A stretch of DNA of 64,000 nucleotides from Microbacterium sp. Yaish 1 (GCF_002245215.1 NZ_NPMR01000002.1:1095557-1159556); one strand, 5' to 3'. Counted from the first letter of the stretch, positions 17,063 to 26,363 are shown. Numbers and translations: made by a program. Notes: a model not told the origin generated them from the letters alone.

Positions 17063-18973
17063 TCAGCGCCGCCCGGTGCCGAAGATGCCCCGGATGACGC
17101 CGGTCAGCACCTCCTGGGCCGCACGCGAGCCGAGGATCTGCTCCGCCGGCGTCTTCCGGCGTGACCGCGTGTTCGAGGTCATGCTGCGCAGCATCCGGTC
17201 GTACTCGCGACGCTCTTTCGCCTCGTCGGCCGCGGCCTGCTTGCGGATGGCGGCGAGCTGCTTCGCGTAAGCGGCGTCGGCCTTCGCCCGCAGCTTCGCG
17301 GCGTCCTGCTCGGCCTTGCGGCGCGCGGCCTCGGCCTCGGCCGCGTCGAGCGCCGCCTGCGCCGCGTTCATGCGGGCGGTGAGGATCTCCCGCGCCGACT
17401 CGCGATCGATCGCCTCGGCGTAGCGCGGCCGGATAGCGGATGCCGACACCCGGGCCTCGACCTCCGCCGCCGTCGCCGGCGACATCGACGCCTGCGGGGC
17501 ACGGAGCCGCGTCCATGCGACGGGCGTGGGCGCGCCCTTCTCGTTCATCACCGTGACGATCGCCTCGCCGGTGCCGAGCTCCTGGAGCACCCGCTCGAGG
17601 TCGTAGCCCGAGCGAGGGTAGGTGCGCACGCTCGCCCGCAGGGCGGTGACGTCGTCGGGCGTGAACGCCCGCAGCGCGTGCTGCACGCGTGAGCCCAGCT
17701 GCGCCAGAACGTCGGACGGGACGTCCTTGGGCGTCTGCGTGACGAAGAAGACGCCGACGCCCTTCGACCGGATGAGGCGGACGGTCTGGACGACGGCGGC
17801 GAGGAAGTCCTTCGACGCGTCGCGGAACAGCAGATGCGCCTCGTCGAAGAAGAACACGAGCCCGGGCTTGTCGGCATCGCCGACCTCGGGAAGCAGCTCG
17901 AACAGTTCGGCCAGCAGGTACATGAGGAACGTCGAGTAGAGCACCGGCCGGTCGGCCACGCCGGGCACCTCGAGCAGGGTGACGACGCCGTCCCCCGTGT
18001 CGGTGGTGCGCAGGAGGTCTCGGACGTCGAACTCCGGTTCGCCGAAGAAGACATCGGCTCCGGCGTCGGCGAAGGTGATGAGCTCGCGGAGGATGACGCC
18101 GGCCGTGGCCTTCGAGAGTCCGCCGAGCTCCGCGAGCTCGGCCTTGCCCTCATCGCTCGTGAGGTAGGTCAGCACCGCCCGCAGGTCGGCGAGGTCGACG
18201 AGAGCCAGGCCGTTGGCGTCGGCGTAGTGGAAGACGAGACCGAGGCTCGATTCCTGCGTCGCGTTGAGCCCCAGCACGCGGCTCAGCAGCAGCGGGCCGA
18301 AGCCCGAGACGGTGGCGCGCACGGGCGTTCCCGCTCCGCGGTCGCCGAGCGCGAGGAACTCCGTCGCGAACGAGCGCGGCGTCCACTCCTGCCGGATGGC
18401 GCTCGTCCGGGAGAGCAGCTTCTCGCTCGCCTCCCCCGGCTCGGCCAGTCCCGACAGATCTCCCTTGATGTCGGCGGCGAACACCGGCACACCGTTCGCC
18501 GCGAGCTGCTCCGCGAGAACCTGCAGGGTGCGCGTCTTGCCCGTGCCGGTGGCGCCGGCCACGAGACCGTGACGGTTCGTCATCGCGAGCGGGATCCGGA
18601 CCGGCGCATCGCGCAGCGGCTCGCCGTTGAGGAGAGCTCCGAGCTCGAGGGCGGGCCCGTCGAACGCGTAGCCCTGTCGGATCGCGTCGACCTCGGATCC
18701 CTCGAGGGGACCCGCCGCGCCGGAGGGCTCGGCTTCCGGGACCGGTGGCGGGGTGTCGGATTCCGGGGCGGGAGCCGGCGACTCAGGTTCCGCGGCGGGA
18801 GCCGAGGCCGCAGCACGCGCGGCATCCGCTTCGGCCGCGGCCAGCGCGGCCCGCGCCCGCGCGGCGACGAGGGCCGCCTCGGCGGCATCCGCTTCGGCGC
18901 GCAGTCGGGCGAGATCGGCCGCGGCGACCGCGGCATCGGAGGCAACGGCCGGATCGTCGGGCGAGACGCTCAT
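17063..18973 (-). CDS. HerA-like ATPase (DUF853)
   Basis: A 636-aa P-loop ATPase of the HerA/FtsK group. Residues 1-95 form an Ala/Glu-rich coiled coil followed by a Pro/Glu linker. Walker A is GATGTGKT (140-147) and Walker B is LVFFFDEAHLLF. A C-terminal Ala/Lys/Arg-rich coiled coil (about 540-600) precedes a basic tail. The family is widespread in proteobacteria and actinobacteria and poorly characterised; HerA relatives pump DNA or remodel nucleoprotein. No NurA nuclease is adjacent. ATG 18973 chosen; the extended frame upstream overlaps the PAP2 gene. Confidence 0.85.
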   Translation of the reverse strand: MSVSPDDPAVASDAAVAAADLARLRAEADAAEAALVAARARAALAAAEADAARAAASAPAAEPESPAPAPESDTPPPVPEAEPSGAAGPLEGSEVDAIRQGYAFDGPALELGALLNGEPLRDAPVRIPLAMTNRHGLVAGATGTGKTRTLQVLAEQLAANGVPVFAADIKGDLSGLAEPGEASEKLLSRTSAIRQEWTPRSFATEFLALGDRGAGTPVRATVSGFGPLLLSRVLGLNATQESSLGLVFHYADANGLALVDLADLRAVLTYLTSDEGKAELAELGGLSKATAGVILRELITFADAGADVFFGEPEFDVRDLLRTTDTGDGVVTLLEVPGVADRPVLYSTFLMYLLAELFELLPEVGDADKPGLVFFFDEAHLLFRDASKDFLAAVVQTVRLIRSKGVGVFFVTQTPKDVPSDVLAQLGSRVQHALRAFTPDDVTALRASVRTYPRSGYDLERVLQELGTGEAIVTVMNEKGAPTPVAWTRLRAPQASMSPATAAEVEARVSASAIRPRYAEAIDRESAREILTARMNAAQAALDAAEAEAARRKAEQDAAKLRAKADAAYAKQLAAIRKQAAADEAKERREYDRMLRSMTSNTRSRRKTPAEQILGSRAAQEVLTGVIRGIFGTGRR

Positions 18974-18983
18974 GGCGGTGAGC

Positions 18984-19643
18984 CTAGCCCCGCCGATCCC
19001 GTACCGCGCGCCGTTCGCGTTCGAGCTGCTCGCTGAACATCGCCGCCACCACGAGGGCGACGCCGGCGCCCAGCAGCATCCCACCGACCGTGTCCGAGAG
19101 CCAGTGCGCGTGCACGACCGTGCGGCTGAGCGCCATCAGCAGGGTCCACACGACCCCGATGAGCGCGACCCAGATGCGCGGGAAGAGGATGACGGCGACG
19201 ACCGCGATCGTGGCCGCATTGGCCGTATGCCCGGACGGGTATGAACCGGCGTCCGTCGTGACGAGGATGTCTTCGGGTCTCGACCGGTCCACGAGATTCT
19301 TGATCAGCTGCACCACGAGGGCGCTCAGCGCCGACGCCACCAGGAAGTAGCCCGCCGCCCAGGGCCGACGCAGCACGATCAGCGCCACGGCGACCGCGAT
19401 CGGGATCGCGAACACCCCGACCCACGTCCCGCCGATCCGGTTCATCACGAGCCCGAAAACGAGTCCGACCGCACCCGGATCTGCGGGCAGCGTCTCGTTC
19501 CACCACCGATCGACGGCGAAGGGCTGACCGAGCTGCGTGAACAGCCACCACCCCAGCAGCCCGCCCGCCACCATCAGGGCGATTCCGATGGCGGCGCGGC
19601 GCGGCCAGAGTCGGCGGGGGTCGGTCGGCGGAGCGTCGTTCAT
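18984..19643 (-). CDS. PAP2-family membrane phosphatase
   Basis: Membrane lipid phosphatase/phosphotransferase of 219 aa. All three active-site motifs are present: KNLVDRSRP (K-x6-RP, about residue 116), PSGHT (about 134) and SRTVVHAHWLSD (SR-x5-H-x3-D, about 173). Five to six hydrophobic segments surround them. Substrates of the family include phosphatidate, diacylglycerol pyrophosphate and undecaprenyl pyrophosphate; which one applies here is not visible. It is 10 bases upstream of the HerA-like gene and likely cotranscribed. Confidence 0.9.
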   Translation of the reverse strand: MNDAPPTDPRRLWPRRAAIGIALMVAGGLLGWWLFTQLGQPFAVDRWWNETLPADPGAVGLVFGLVMNRIGGTWVGVFAIPIAVAVALIVLRRPWAAGYFLVASALSALVVQLIKNLVDRSRPEDILVTTDAGSYPSGHTANAATIAVVAVILFPRIWVALIGVVWTLLMALSRTVVHAHWLSDTVGGMLLGAGVALVVAAMFSEQLERERRAVRDRRG

Positions 19644-19701
19644 CGGTCCATTGTGTCGACGGTGGTCGATTCGGCACCGCCCCTTGCGCTGAGCGCGGCG
19701 A

Positions 19702-21015
19702 TCAGGGAGAGAGCTGCGGCACGCTGCGCGGACGCACGACGAGCCACAGCGAGAGGACCGCCACCACGGCGCACCCCGCCATCACCGAGGCCATCGTCGT
19801 CGCGGTGATGCCCGAGCCGCCCGAGATCCACGCGGCGAGGGGCGAGATGAAGCCGGCGACGCCGAAGTTGACGGCGCCGATGAGGGATGCCGCGGTGCCG
19901 GCCGCACGGCCGTGACGGTCGAGCGCGAGCACCTGCACGCACGGGAAGGTGAAGCCGCACGCCGTGATGAAGAAGAACAGCGGCACGACGGTGCCCCACA
20001 GGCCCAGCCCCAGCTGGTCGGTGACGATGATGGTGGCCCCGGCGATGACGAGCACGGCCGTCGAAACCGCCATGACCCACTGCGGGCCGAAGCGGGCGGC
20101 GAGCCGCGACGCCGTCTGCACGCCCAGCACGACTCCGAGCGAGTTGACGGCGAACAGGACGCCGTACTGCTGCGGGTCGAAGCCGTAGGTCTGCTGGAAG
20201 AGGAACGACGACGACGACAGGTACGAGAACAGTCCGCTGAAGGTCATGCCGCCGATGATCAGCACGCCGATGAAGATGCGGTCGCTCAGGACGCTGCGGT
20301 AGCGCTGCCAGACCGTGGCGGAACCGCTGTCACGGCGGCGCGCCTTGGGCAGCGTCTCGGGCACGAGGAAGAGCGAGGCGATCAGCATCACCGCGCCGTA
20401 CGCGGCGAGCACCACGAAGATGCCGCGCCAGGGCATGACCGTCAGCAGGCCCGAGCCGACGAGCGGGGCGGCGACCGGGGCGACACCGGAGACGAGCGCC
20501 AGGCGGCTCAGCATCACGACGAGCCGGCGTCCGCCGAAGAGGTCGCGCACGATCGCCATCGCGACGACACCGCCCGCGGCGGCCCCGATCCCCATGAACA
20601 CGCGAGCGGCGCTCAGCAGCTCGAGGGTCGGGGCGATGGCGGCGGCCGTGCTCGAGAGCACGTGGAGCGCCGTCACGCACAGCAGGGGCACGCGGCGTCC
20701 CAGCTTGTCGCTGAGCGGGCCGACGATGAGCTGACCCAGCGCGAAGCCGACCATGGTTCCGGTGAGCGTCAGCTGGATCGCCGCCGCCGTCGTCTGGAAG
20801 TCGGCTTCCAGGGCGGGGAAGGCGGGAAGGTAGAGATCGATCGTGAAGGGCCCGAGCGCCGTCAGGGCCCCGAGCAGGATGATGTAGATGACGCGGCGCG
20901 AGGTCGGGATCGCGTCACCCGGATGCAGCATGATGGGCGCGGTAGCCGGGTTCGAGCCCAGCGTGCGGATCGCCCCGGTGGCGGAGGAGGAATGATGGGG
21001 AGGAGTTTCGGGCAC
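19702..21015 (-). CDS. Bcr/CflA family drug efflux MFS transporter
   Basis: Twelve-helix proton-driven exporter with the Bcr/CflA signature in helix 1 (GPFTIDLYLPAFPALEADF), motif GPLSDKLGRRVPLL and GAAAGGVVAMAIVRDL in helix 4-5. The open frame runs to an ATG at 21111, but the more credible start is GTG 21015, preceded by a GAAGAAGA purine stretch; this yields about 437 aa with a 60-residue low-complexity leader. A start further in (near TSRRVIYII) cannot be excluded. Divergent from the DUF3105 gene. Confidence 0.88.
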   Translation of the reverse strand: MPETPPHHSSSATGAIRTLGSNPATAPIMLHPGDAIPTSRRVIYIILLGALTALGPFTIDLYLPAFPALEADFQTTAAAIQLTLTGTMVGFALGQLIVGPLSDKLGRRVPLLCVTALHVLSSTAAAIAPTLELLSAARVFMGIGAAAGGVVAMAIVRDLFGGRRLVVMLSRLALVSGVAPVAAPLVGSGLLTVMPWRGIFVVLAAYGAVMLIASLFLVPETLPKARRRDSGSATVWQRYRSVLSDRIFIGVLIIGGMTFSGLFSYLSSSSFLFQQTYGFDPQQYGVLFAVNSLGVVLGVQTASRLAARFGPQWVMAVSTAVLVIAGATIIVTDQLGLGLWGTVVPLFFFITACGFTFPCVQVLALDRHGRAAGTAASLIGAVNFGVAGFISPLAAWISGGSGITATTMASVMAGCAVVAVLSLWLVVRPRSVPQLSP

Positions 21016-21185
21016 GTCTTCTTCGTTTCGTGGCAGCAGCGTTTTCGAGCGACCTTCTATCGTAACCCGCCGCCGCTCCGCGTCGTTCGCGCCTCTCAGC
21101 CGATTCACCATTCACGCGCATAGGCTGACCCCGCGCCGCGCGCGTTCCGACACCCTCCCCTTGCCCCCGAACCGAGGTCACAGCA

Positions 21186-21890
21186 ATGACTCCGTCCGCC
21201 GACAAGCGAACGAGCGGCAATCCTGCCGCCCAGGCCCAGATCAACCTCACCGTCAAGCAGCAGCGCGAGCAGCAGAAGCAGGCCAAGCTCGCCGAGTACC
21301 AGAAGCAGCTGGCGAAGCGACGTCGCAGCAAGCTGACCTGGTGGGTCGTCGGCTCGACCGCCGCGGTCGCCGTGGTGGGCCTCATCGCCGCGTCGGTGGT
21401 CCTCGCGCCTCGGCCCGTCACGTACGAGGCCGGCAACAGCACCGGTCGCGAGATCCCCGGCGTCGAGACGTTCCAGAACATCACGACGCACGTCGAGGGA
21501 ACCGTCGAGTACCCGCAGAACCCGCCGACCGGTGGCGAGCACAACCCGTACTGGCTCAACTGCGGCGTCTACACCGAGCCGCAGGCGAATGAGAACGCCG
21601 TCCACTCGATGGAGCACGGCGCCGTCTGGATCACGTACGACCCGGCCCAGGTGTCGGACGCCGACATCGAGACCCTCAAGGGCTACATGCCGAGCACGTA
21701 CGCGCTGCTGACGCCGTACCCCGACATGGACACCCCCATCGCCGTGAGCGCCTGGAACGCGCAGCTGAAGGTCGACTCGGCCGATGACGAGCGCATCCGC
21801 GACTTCTTCACCGAGTACTGGCGCAGCCAGAACGTCCCCGAGCCGAACGCGATCTGCTCGGGCGCGATCGACGGGCCCGGCAAGGCGTGA
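21186..21890 (+). CDS. Membrane-anchored DUF3105 protein
   Basis: 234 aa. Residues 15-50 are a Lys/Gln-rich cytoplasmic segment (QQREQQKQAKLAEYQKQLAK), 55-77 a single membrane helix, and the remainder an extracellular DUF3105 domain with PPTGGEHNPYWLNCGVY, SMEHGAVWITYDP and a final Cys (AICSG). The His/Cys residues could bind metal or form a disulfide, but function is unknown for the family. ATG 21186 follows a TAGGCT element at 21121. The stop overlaps the GTG of the DUF305 gene, so the two are coupled. Confidence 0.88.
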   Translation: MTPSADKRTSGNPAAQAQINLTVKQQREQQKQAKLAEYQKQLAKRRRSKLTWWVVGSTAAVAVVGLIAASVVLAPRPVTYEAGNSTGREIPGVETFQNITTHVEGTVEYPQNPPTGGEHNPYWLNCGVYTEPQANENAVHSMEHGAVWITYDPAQVSDADIETLKGYMPSTYALLTPYPDMDTPIAVSAWNAQLKVDSADDERIRDFFTEYWRSQNVPEPNAICSGAIDGPGKA

Positions 21891-22582
21891 CCGACGACCT
21901 CGCGGTGGAGACCGAGCCGGAGGGCTCGGTCCCTCCGTCCACCGGCCTGCGCTGGTGGGCGGTGCTCCTCATCGTCCTCGCGGTGGCAGGGACGGCGTTC
22001 GCCGTCGGGCGCTTCTCCGCCTTCGGCACCTCCCCGTCGGTTCCCGGCAACTCCTCCCCCGAGGCCGGCTTCGCCCGCGACATGCAGGTGCACCACACGC
22101 AGGCGATCGAGATGGCGATGACGATCTATCGCAAGACCGAGGACGAGGGCATCCGCACGCTCGCCTTCGACATCGCGACCGCGCAGGCCGGCCAGCGCGG
22201 CGAGTTCTACGACTGGCTCGTCCAGTGGGGCCTGCCGCAGGCATCCGCCGCTCCCCTCATGCAGTGGATGGTCGGGCACCCCGCTCACAACCACGGGGCT
22301 CAGGCGCAGCAGCCGAGCGACGACGAGCTCCGCGCCGAGATGGGCATGGCCACGCCCGCGCAGCTGGCCCAGCTGGATGCCGAGACCGGGGTCGCCGCCG
22401 ACTGCACGTTCCTCGGCCTCATGATCCGGCACCACCAGGGCGCGATCCCGATGGCGCAGGCGCTCGTCGACCTCGGCAGCGACCCGCGGGCCGTTCAGGT
22501 CGCCGGCGGCGTCATCGAGACGCAGAGCGCCGAGATCGACCTGATGCGCTCGATCCAGCAGAGACTGGGGTGCGGAGGCTGA
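21887..22582 (+). CDS. Membrane-anchored DUF305 protein
   Basis: 231 aa with one N-terminal membrane helix (about residues 22-44) and a duplicated ferritin-like helical DUF305 domain. Both diagnostic His pairs are present: MQVHHTQAIEMA (about 66) and MIRHHQGAIPMAQ (about 180). DUF305 proteins include copper-binding CopM of cyanobacteria and many genes beside copper-resistance or multicopper genes, so a role in metal handling outside the membrane is an inference. GTG start overlaps the DUF3105 stop. Confidence 0.9.
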   Translation: MTDDLAVETEPEGSVPPSTGLRWWAVLLIVLAVAGTAFAVGRFSAFGTSPSVPGNSSPEAGFARDMQVHHTQAIEMAMTIYRKTEDEGIRTLAFDIATAQAGQRGEFYDWLVQWGLPQASAAPLMQWMVGHPAHNHGAQAQQPSDDELRAEMGMATPAQLAQLDAETGVAADCTFLGLMIRHHQGAIPMAQALVDLGSDPRAVQVAGGVIETQSAEIDLMRSIQQRLGCGG

Positions 22583-22598
22583 CAGCCCCCGCACCCCA
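22564..22598. terminator. Bidirectional terminator between DUF305 and sugar permease genes
   Basis: Arms 22564-22579 (CTGGGGTGCGGAGGCT) and 22583-22598 pair with a single A:C mismatch around a 3-base loop that contains the end of the DUF305 stop codon. It lies between convergent genes. No T tract, as is common in high-GC actinobacteria. Confidence 0.6.
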
Positions 22599-22618
22599 GC
22601 GGCATCCGATCCTCCTGA

Positions 22619-23590
22619 TCAGCCCTTCGTCGCACCTGCCAGCAGGCCGCGCACGAAGAAGCGCTGCAGCGCGAAGAACACGATCAGCGGCACGATGATC
22701 GAGATGAAGGTTCCCGCCGACTGCAGGAACCAGCGGTTGCCCCACGTGCCCGACAGCGAGTTGAGCGCCTGCGTGATGGGCAGCGCTCCCGGCGACGCGA
22801 AGATCGTCGCGACGAGCAGGTCGTTCCACACCCACAGGAACTGGAAGATCGCGAACGACGCGATCGCCGGGGCTGCCAGCGGGACGATGATGCGGAAGAA
22901 GACCTGCCCGTGGCCGGCGCCGTCGACCCGCGCCGCCTCGATGATCTCGCCCGGGATCTCGGCGATGAAGTTGTGCAGCATGAATGTCGCCAGCGGCAGG
23001 GCGAAGATCGCGTGGGCGATCCAGACGCGGGCGAAGCTGTACTGCACCTCGTTGAGGCCGAACCCGGGGAAGATCGGCACGTCGTTGATGGTCAGCCCCT
23101 CCGAGAAGAGGCTGAGCAGCGGAACGAGCGCCATCTGCAGCGGCACGATCTGCAGCGCGAAGACGAACACGAACAGCGCGCTGCGGCCCTTGAAGTCGAT
23201 CCACGCGAACGCGTAGGCCGCGAGGGCTGCCATCACGATCGGGAACACCGTCGCGGGGATGGTGATCGCGAGGGAGTTGATGAACGCCGACGCGAGCGTC
23301 GTCGACGTCCCTCCCGCGGTCAGCGCCTCGGCGTAGTTGTCGAGGGTGAACTCGGGATTGGCGAAGACGGTCCACCACCCTGTCGACTGGGTGTCGGCAC
23401 CGGGTCGGAACGACGTCACGAACAGGCCGAACGTCGGGATCGTCCAGAAGACGGCGATGATGACGGCCGCGATCGTCGCGCCCTTCGACGTCAGCTTCTT
23501 GTGGGCGATCGCCTCGTTGCGGCGGGTGTCGCGCGCTACCTGGCGCTTGGTACGGGTGTCGACGGGCGCGGCCGGGGCTGCAACGGTCAT
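22619..23590 (-). CDS. Sugar ABC transporter permease (MalG/AglG type)
   Basis: Second inner-membrane permease of a CUT1 carbohydrate importer, 323 aa with six helices after a basic cytoplasmic N-terminus. The EAA loop reads EIIEAARVDGAGHGQVFFRIIVPL (residues about 200-223 as a region). Its start ATG shares one base with the upstream permease stop. No ATPase gene is present, so the transporter must use a shared MsiK/MalK-like ATPase encoded elsewhere, as is usual in actinobacteria. Confidence 0.92.
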   Translation of the reverse strand: MTVAAPAAPVDTRTKRQVARDTRRNEAIAHKKLTSKGATIAAVIIAVFWTIPTFGLFVTSFRPGADTQSTGWWTVFANPEFTLDNYAEALTAGGTSTTLASAFINSLAITIPATVFPIVMAALAAYAFAWIDFKGRSALFVFVFALQIVPLQMALVPLLSLFSEGLTINDVPIFPGFGLNEVQYSFARVWIAHAIFALPLATFMLHNFIAEIPGEIIEAARVDGAGHGQVFFRIIVPLAAPAIASFAIFQFLWVWNDLLVATIFASPGALPITQALNSLSGTWGNRWFLQSAGTFISIIVPLIVFFALQRFFVRGLLAGATKG

Positions 23591-24927
23591 CAGCGGATCT
23601 CCCTCTGCTTGGCCATCGATCGGGCGTTGTAGATGATCAGCGGCAGGACGAACAGGAACAGCACGACGGCGAGCGCGGACGAGTGCCCGTAGCTCTGGAA
23701 TCGCTGCTGCTGGTTGACCATCTCGAAGCCGAGCACGGTCGTCTCATCGCGGCCGCCGGTCATGACCGCCACGATGTCGTACACCTTCAGCGACGCGATC
23801 GTGATCGTCGTGAGCACCACGATCAGCGACGAGCGGATGCCGGGCACCGTGACGTTGCGGAACCGCTGCCAGGCGTTGGTGCCATCGAGCTGCGCCGCCT
23901 CGAGCTGCTCGGTCGGCACCGCCTTGATCGCGGCCGAGAGGATGACCATGGCGAATCCGGTCTGGGTCCAGATGAAGACCACCAGGAGCATGAGGGTGTT
24001 GATGACCGGCTTGATGGCGAGCCACTGGATCGGGTCGCCGCCGAACGCCGTGACGATCGCGTTGAGCAGACCGACCTGCTCCCCCTGCCGGGCGTCGTAC
24101 ATGAACTTCCAGATGATGCCGGCGCCGACGAACGAGATCGCGACCGGCATGAAGACCAGGACCTTGAGCACCTTCTCGCCGCGGGCGCGGTCGATGAAGA
24201 CCGCGTAGGCGAGTCCGATGGCGACCGAGATCGTGGGAGCGAGGAGCGCCCACAGGATCGTGTTGACGACCGAGGCGGTGCCCGTGGGGTTCGTGAACAC
24301 CCAGAAGTAGTTCTCGAGGCCCACGAACTGATCGCCCGACTTGTCGTAGAACGACTTGAAGATCGTGGCGATGGCCGGGTAGATGAGTCCGAGAGCCAGC
24401 ATGATGCTGGCCGGGGCCATGAAGAGGACGAGCTGGAACAGGTAGCCCGCGCCCTGACGCGACCGGAAGTCGGCGAAGAAGAGCAGCGCACCGACGAGCA
24501 GCGCGATCGCGACGACGTAGAGGACGGCGTTGGCGTAGGGCCGCAGCAGCAGGAAGGCGAGCACCGGGATGACCAGGCACGCGACCAGCCGCATGACGAA
24601 GTAGCCGCGACCCGGCCGGGGCGCGTACTCGATGAGCACCAGGATGATGCCCACGACGAGCCCGAAGACGGCCAGGATGACGGGGATCTGGATGAGCGGG
24701 TTCATCGCGCCCAGCCAGAGGAAGAAGCTGTTGAGTGAGAACCCGATCGTGATGCGCGCTGATTCCTCGCTCGATCCGGTGAAGATCAGCAGCAGCAGGA
24801 TGGCGACGATCAGGGCGAACCCGACGGCGACGACGATCCGCGTGATCGACCGCCCCTTGGGATCGGTGGCATGGGTGGTGGTGGGAGGTTCGGTGTCGAC
24901 GGGTCTGTCGACGGTCGTCTGCGACAT
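23590..24927 (-). CDS. Sugar ABC transporter permease (MalF/AglF type)
   Basis: First permease of the importer, 445 aa, longer than usual because of an N-terminal region of roughly 150 residues with extra hydrophobic segments before the standard six-helix core. The EAA loop is LEAAQLDGTNAWQRFRNVTVPG. This long form, together with the binding-protein type, resembles alpha-glucoside (AglF-like) systems; the sugar is inferred only. A hairpin separates it from the binding-protein gene upstream. Confidence 0.9.
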   Translation of the reverse strand: MSQTTVDRPVDTEPPTTTHATDPKGRSITRIVVAVGFALIVAILLLLIFTGSSEESARITIGFSLNSFFLWLGAMNPLIQIPVILAVFGLVVGIILVLIEYAPRPGRGYFVMRLVACLVIPVLAFLLLRPYANAVLYVVAIALLVGALLFFADFRSRQGAGYLFQLVLFMAPASIMLALGLIYPAIATIFKSFYDKSGDQFVGLENYFWVFTNPTGTASVVNTILWALLAPTISVAIGLAYAVFIDRARGEKVLKVLVFMPVAISFVGAGIIWKFMYDARQGEQVGLLNAIVTAFGGDPIQWLAIKPVINTLMLLVVFIWTQTGFAMVILSAAIKAVPTEQLEAAQLDGTNAWQRFRNVTVPGIRSSLIVVLTTITIASLKVYDIVAVMTGGRDETTVLGFEMVNQQQRFQSYGHSSALAVVLFLFVLPLIIYNARSMAKQREIR

Positions 24928-24978
24928 GTGGATCCCCTTCTGAGTACAGCGGCGTACCCGGGCGGTACGGACGGGAGG

Positions 24979-25011
24979 AGCGGGGCCGGGCTTGTGCAGC
25001 CCGACCCCGCT
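24979..25011 (-). terminator. Stem-loop between binding protein and permease genes
   Basis: In the sense strand AGCGGGG-t-CGGGCT pairs with AAGCCCG-g-CCCCGCT around a short GCAC-type loop, in the 110-base gap between the two genes. Such intercistronic stem-loops stabilise or terminate part of the transcript so that the binding protein is made in excess over the permeases (known for malE-malF); here this is an inference from position and shape. Confidence 0.55.
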
Positions 25012-25037
25012 CGGCTCAACCGATCGTCAGGCGACGA

Positions 25038-26363
25038 TCAGTTCTCGTAACCGGCCTGGATGTCGGACAGGACCGTCTCGGTGTCCTTGCCGTCGATCCA
25101 GTCGACCATGCCCTTCCAGAACGAGCCCGAGCCCACCGTGGACGGCATCAGGTCTGATGCGTCGAAGCGGAAGACCGTGGTCTCGTCCTGCAGCGTCGTC
25201 ATCGCCTCCTGGAGGAACTCGCTCGAGGCGAGGGAGGGGTCGGCCTTCTTGTTCGCCGAGATCACGCCGCCGAGCTTGACGCGAGCGTCGGCGAACTCGG
25301 GCGATGCCATGAACTCGAGAACCTTCTGCGTCGACTCGTCGTCCGAGAACGCCGCGACGAACTCGCCGCCGCCCTCGACCTGGAGCTCGCCTTCGGTGTA
25401 CCCCGGGGTCAGGAACGCGTAGACGTCGCCGTCGGGAGCGACCTCGGGGGTCGCGCCGTCGGCGGTCTGCACGTCGAGGAAGTTCGCCGACAGGAACGAG
25501 GCCTGGTGCGTGAGGGCGCAGTCGCCGCTCGCGACGGCCGCGGCGACGTCGCCGAACGCGGTCGAGTTGATGCTCTTCACGTCGCCGTAGCCCGCGTTGA
25601 CGTACTGCGGGTTGAGCAGGATCTCGCCCACCGCGTCGAACGCCGACTTGATCTGCGGGTCGGTGAACTTCACGTCACCGGCGACCCACTGGTCGTAGAC
25701 CTCGGGACCGGACTGGCGCAGGACGAGGTCCTCGACCCAGTCGGTTCCCGGCCAGCCGGAGGCCGCGTCGGAGGCGAAGCCGGCGCACCAGGCAGGCCCA
25801 CCGGTCGTCTGGACGATCTTGTCGGTGAGGGCGATCATCTCGTCCCACGTCTTGGGCACTTCGACGCCCCACTCGGCGAACTGCTTGGGCGAGTACCAGA
25901 CGTAGCCCTTCAGGTTCGCGAGCATGGGAGCCGCGTAGAAGGTGTCGTCGAACGTTCCGTACTTCTTCCAGTCCGGCGACCAGTTCTCGTCGACCGCGCT
26001 CTCGACGGCCTCGGACGCCGGCAGCACCTTGCCGGTCTCGACGAGCGTCTTCAGCAGACCGGGCTGCGGGACGATCGCGATGTCGGGGGCGTCGCCACCG
26101 GTCACCTTGGTGACGATGTTGCCCTCGAACGACTTGTCGCCGGTGTACTCGACCTTGATACCGGTGTCCTCGGTGAACTGCGCGAACGACTCGTTGAGCG
26201 CGTCAGCCTCACCACCGGTGATTCCGCCCGAGATGCGGACGGTCGTCTTCGCGTCGCCGCCGCCGCCTTCGGTGCCTCCTTCGGCGCACCCAGCCAGCAC
26301 CAGTGCTGCCGCACCCATGAGGGCGACGGGGGCAAGAAGACGGTATCGCTGTGACAATGCCAT
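25038..26363 (-). CDS. Sugar ABC transporter substrate-binding lipoprotein
   Basis: Extracellular family 1 solute-binding protein, 441 aa, that delivers sugar to the two permeases. It has a lipoprotein signal peptide with lipobox LVLAGC (Cys about residue 26), a Gly/Glu-rich spacer, then TVRISGGITGGEADALNESF and GGDAPDIAIVPQPG typical of AglE-like binding proteins for alpha-glucosides. The start at 26363 has GAGGAGAAG in front; an upstream in-frame ATG (26387) lies inside the leader. Divergent from the LacI gene. Confidence 0.92.
   Translation of the reverse strand: MALSQRYRLLAPVALMGAAALVLAGCAEGGTEGGGGDAKTTVRISGGITGGEADALNESFAQFTEDTGIKVEYTGDKSFEGNIVTKVTGGDAPDIAIVPQPGLLKTLVETGKVLPASEAVESAVDENWSPDWKKYGTFDDTFYAAPMLANLKGYVWYSPKQFAEWGVEVPKTWDEMIALTDKIVQTTGGPAWCAGFASDAASGWPGTDWVEDLVLRQSGPEVYDQWVAGDVKFTDPQIKSAFDAVGEILLNPQYVNAGYGDVKSINSTAFGDVAAAVASGDCALTHQASFLSANFLDVQTADGATPEVAPDGDVYAFLTPGYTEGELQVEGGGEFVAAFSDDESTQKVLEFMASPEFADARVKLGGVISANKKADPSLASSEFLQEAMTTLQDETTVFRFDASDLMPSTVGSGSFWKGMVDWIDGKDTETVLSDIQAGYEN

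Noticed and set aside
17063..19643. HerA-based anti-phage system
   Set aside because: Only the ATPase is present; the neighbour is a lipid phosphatase and no SIR2, NurA or DUF4297 partner is found.
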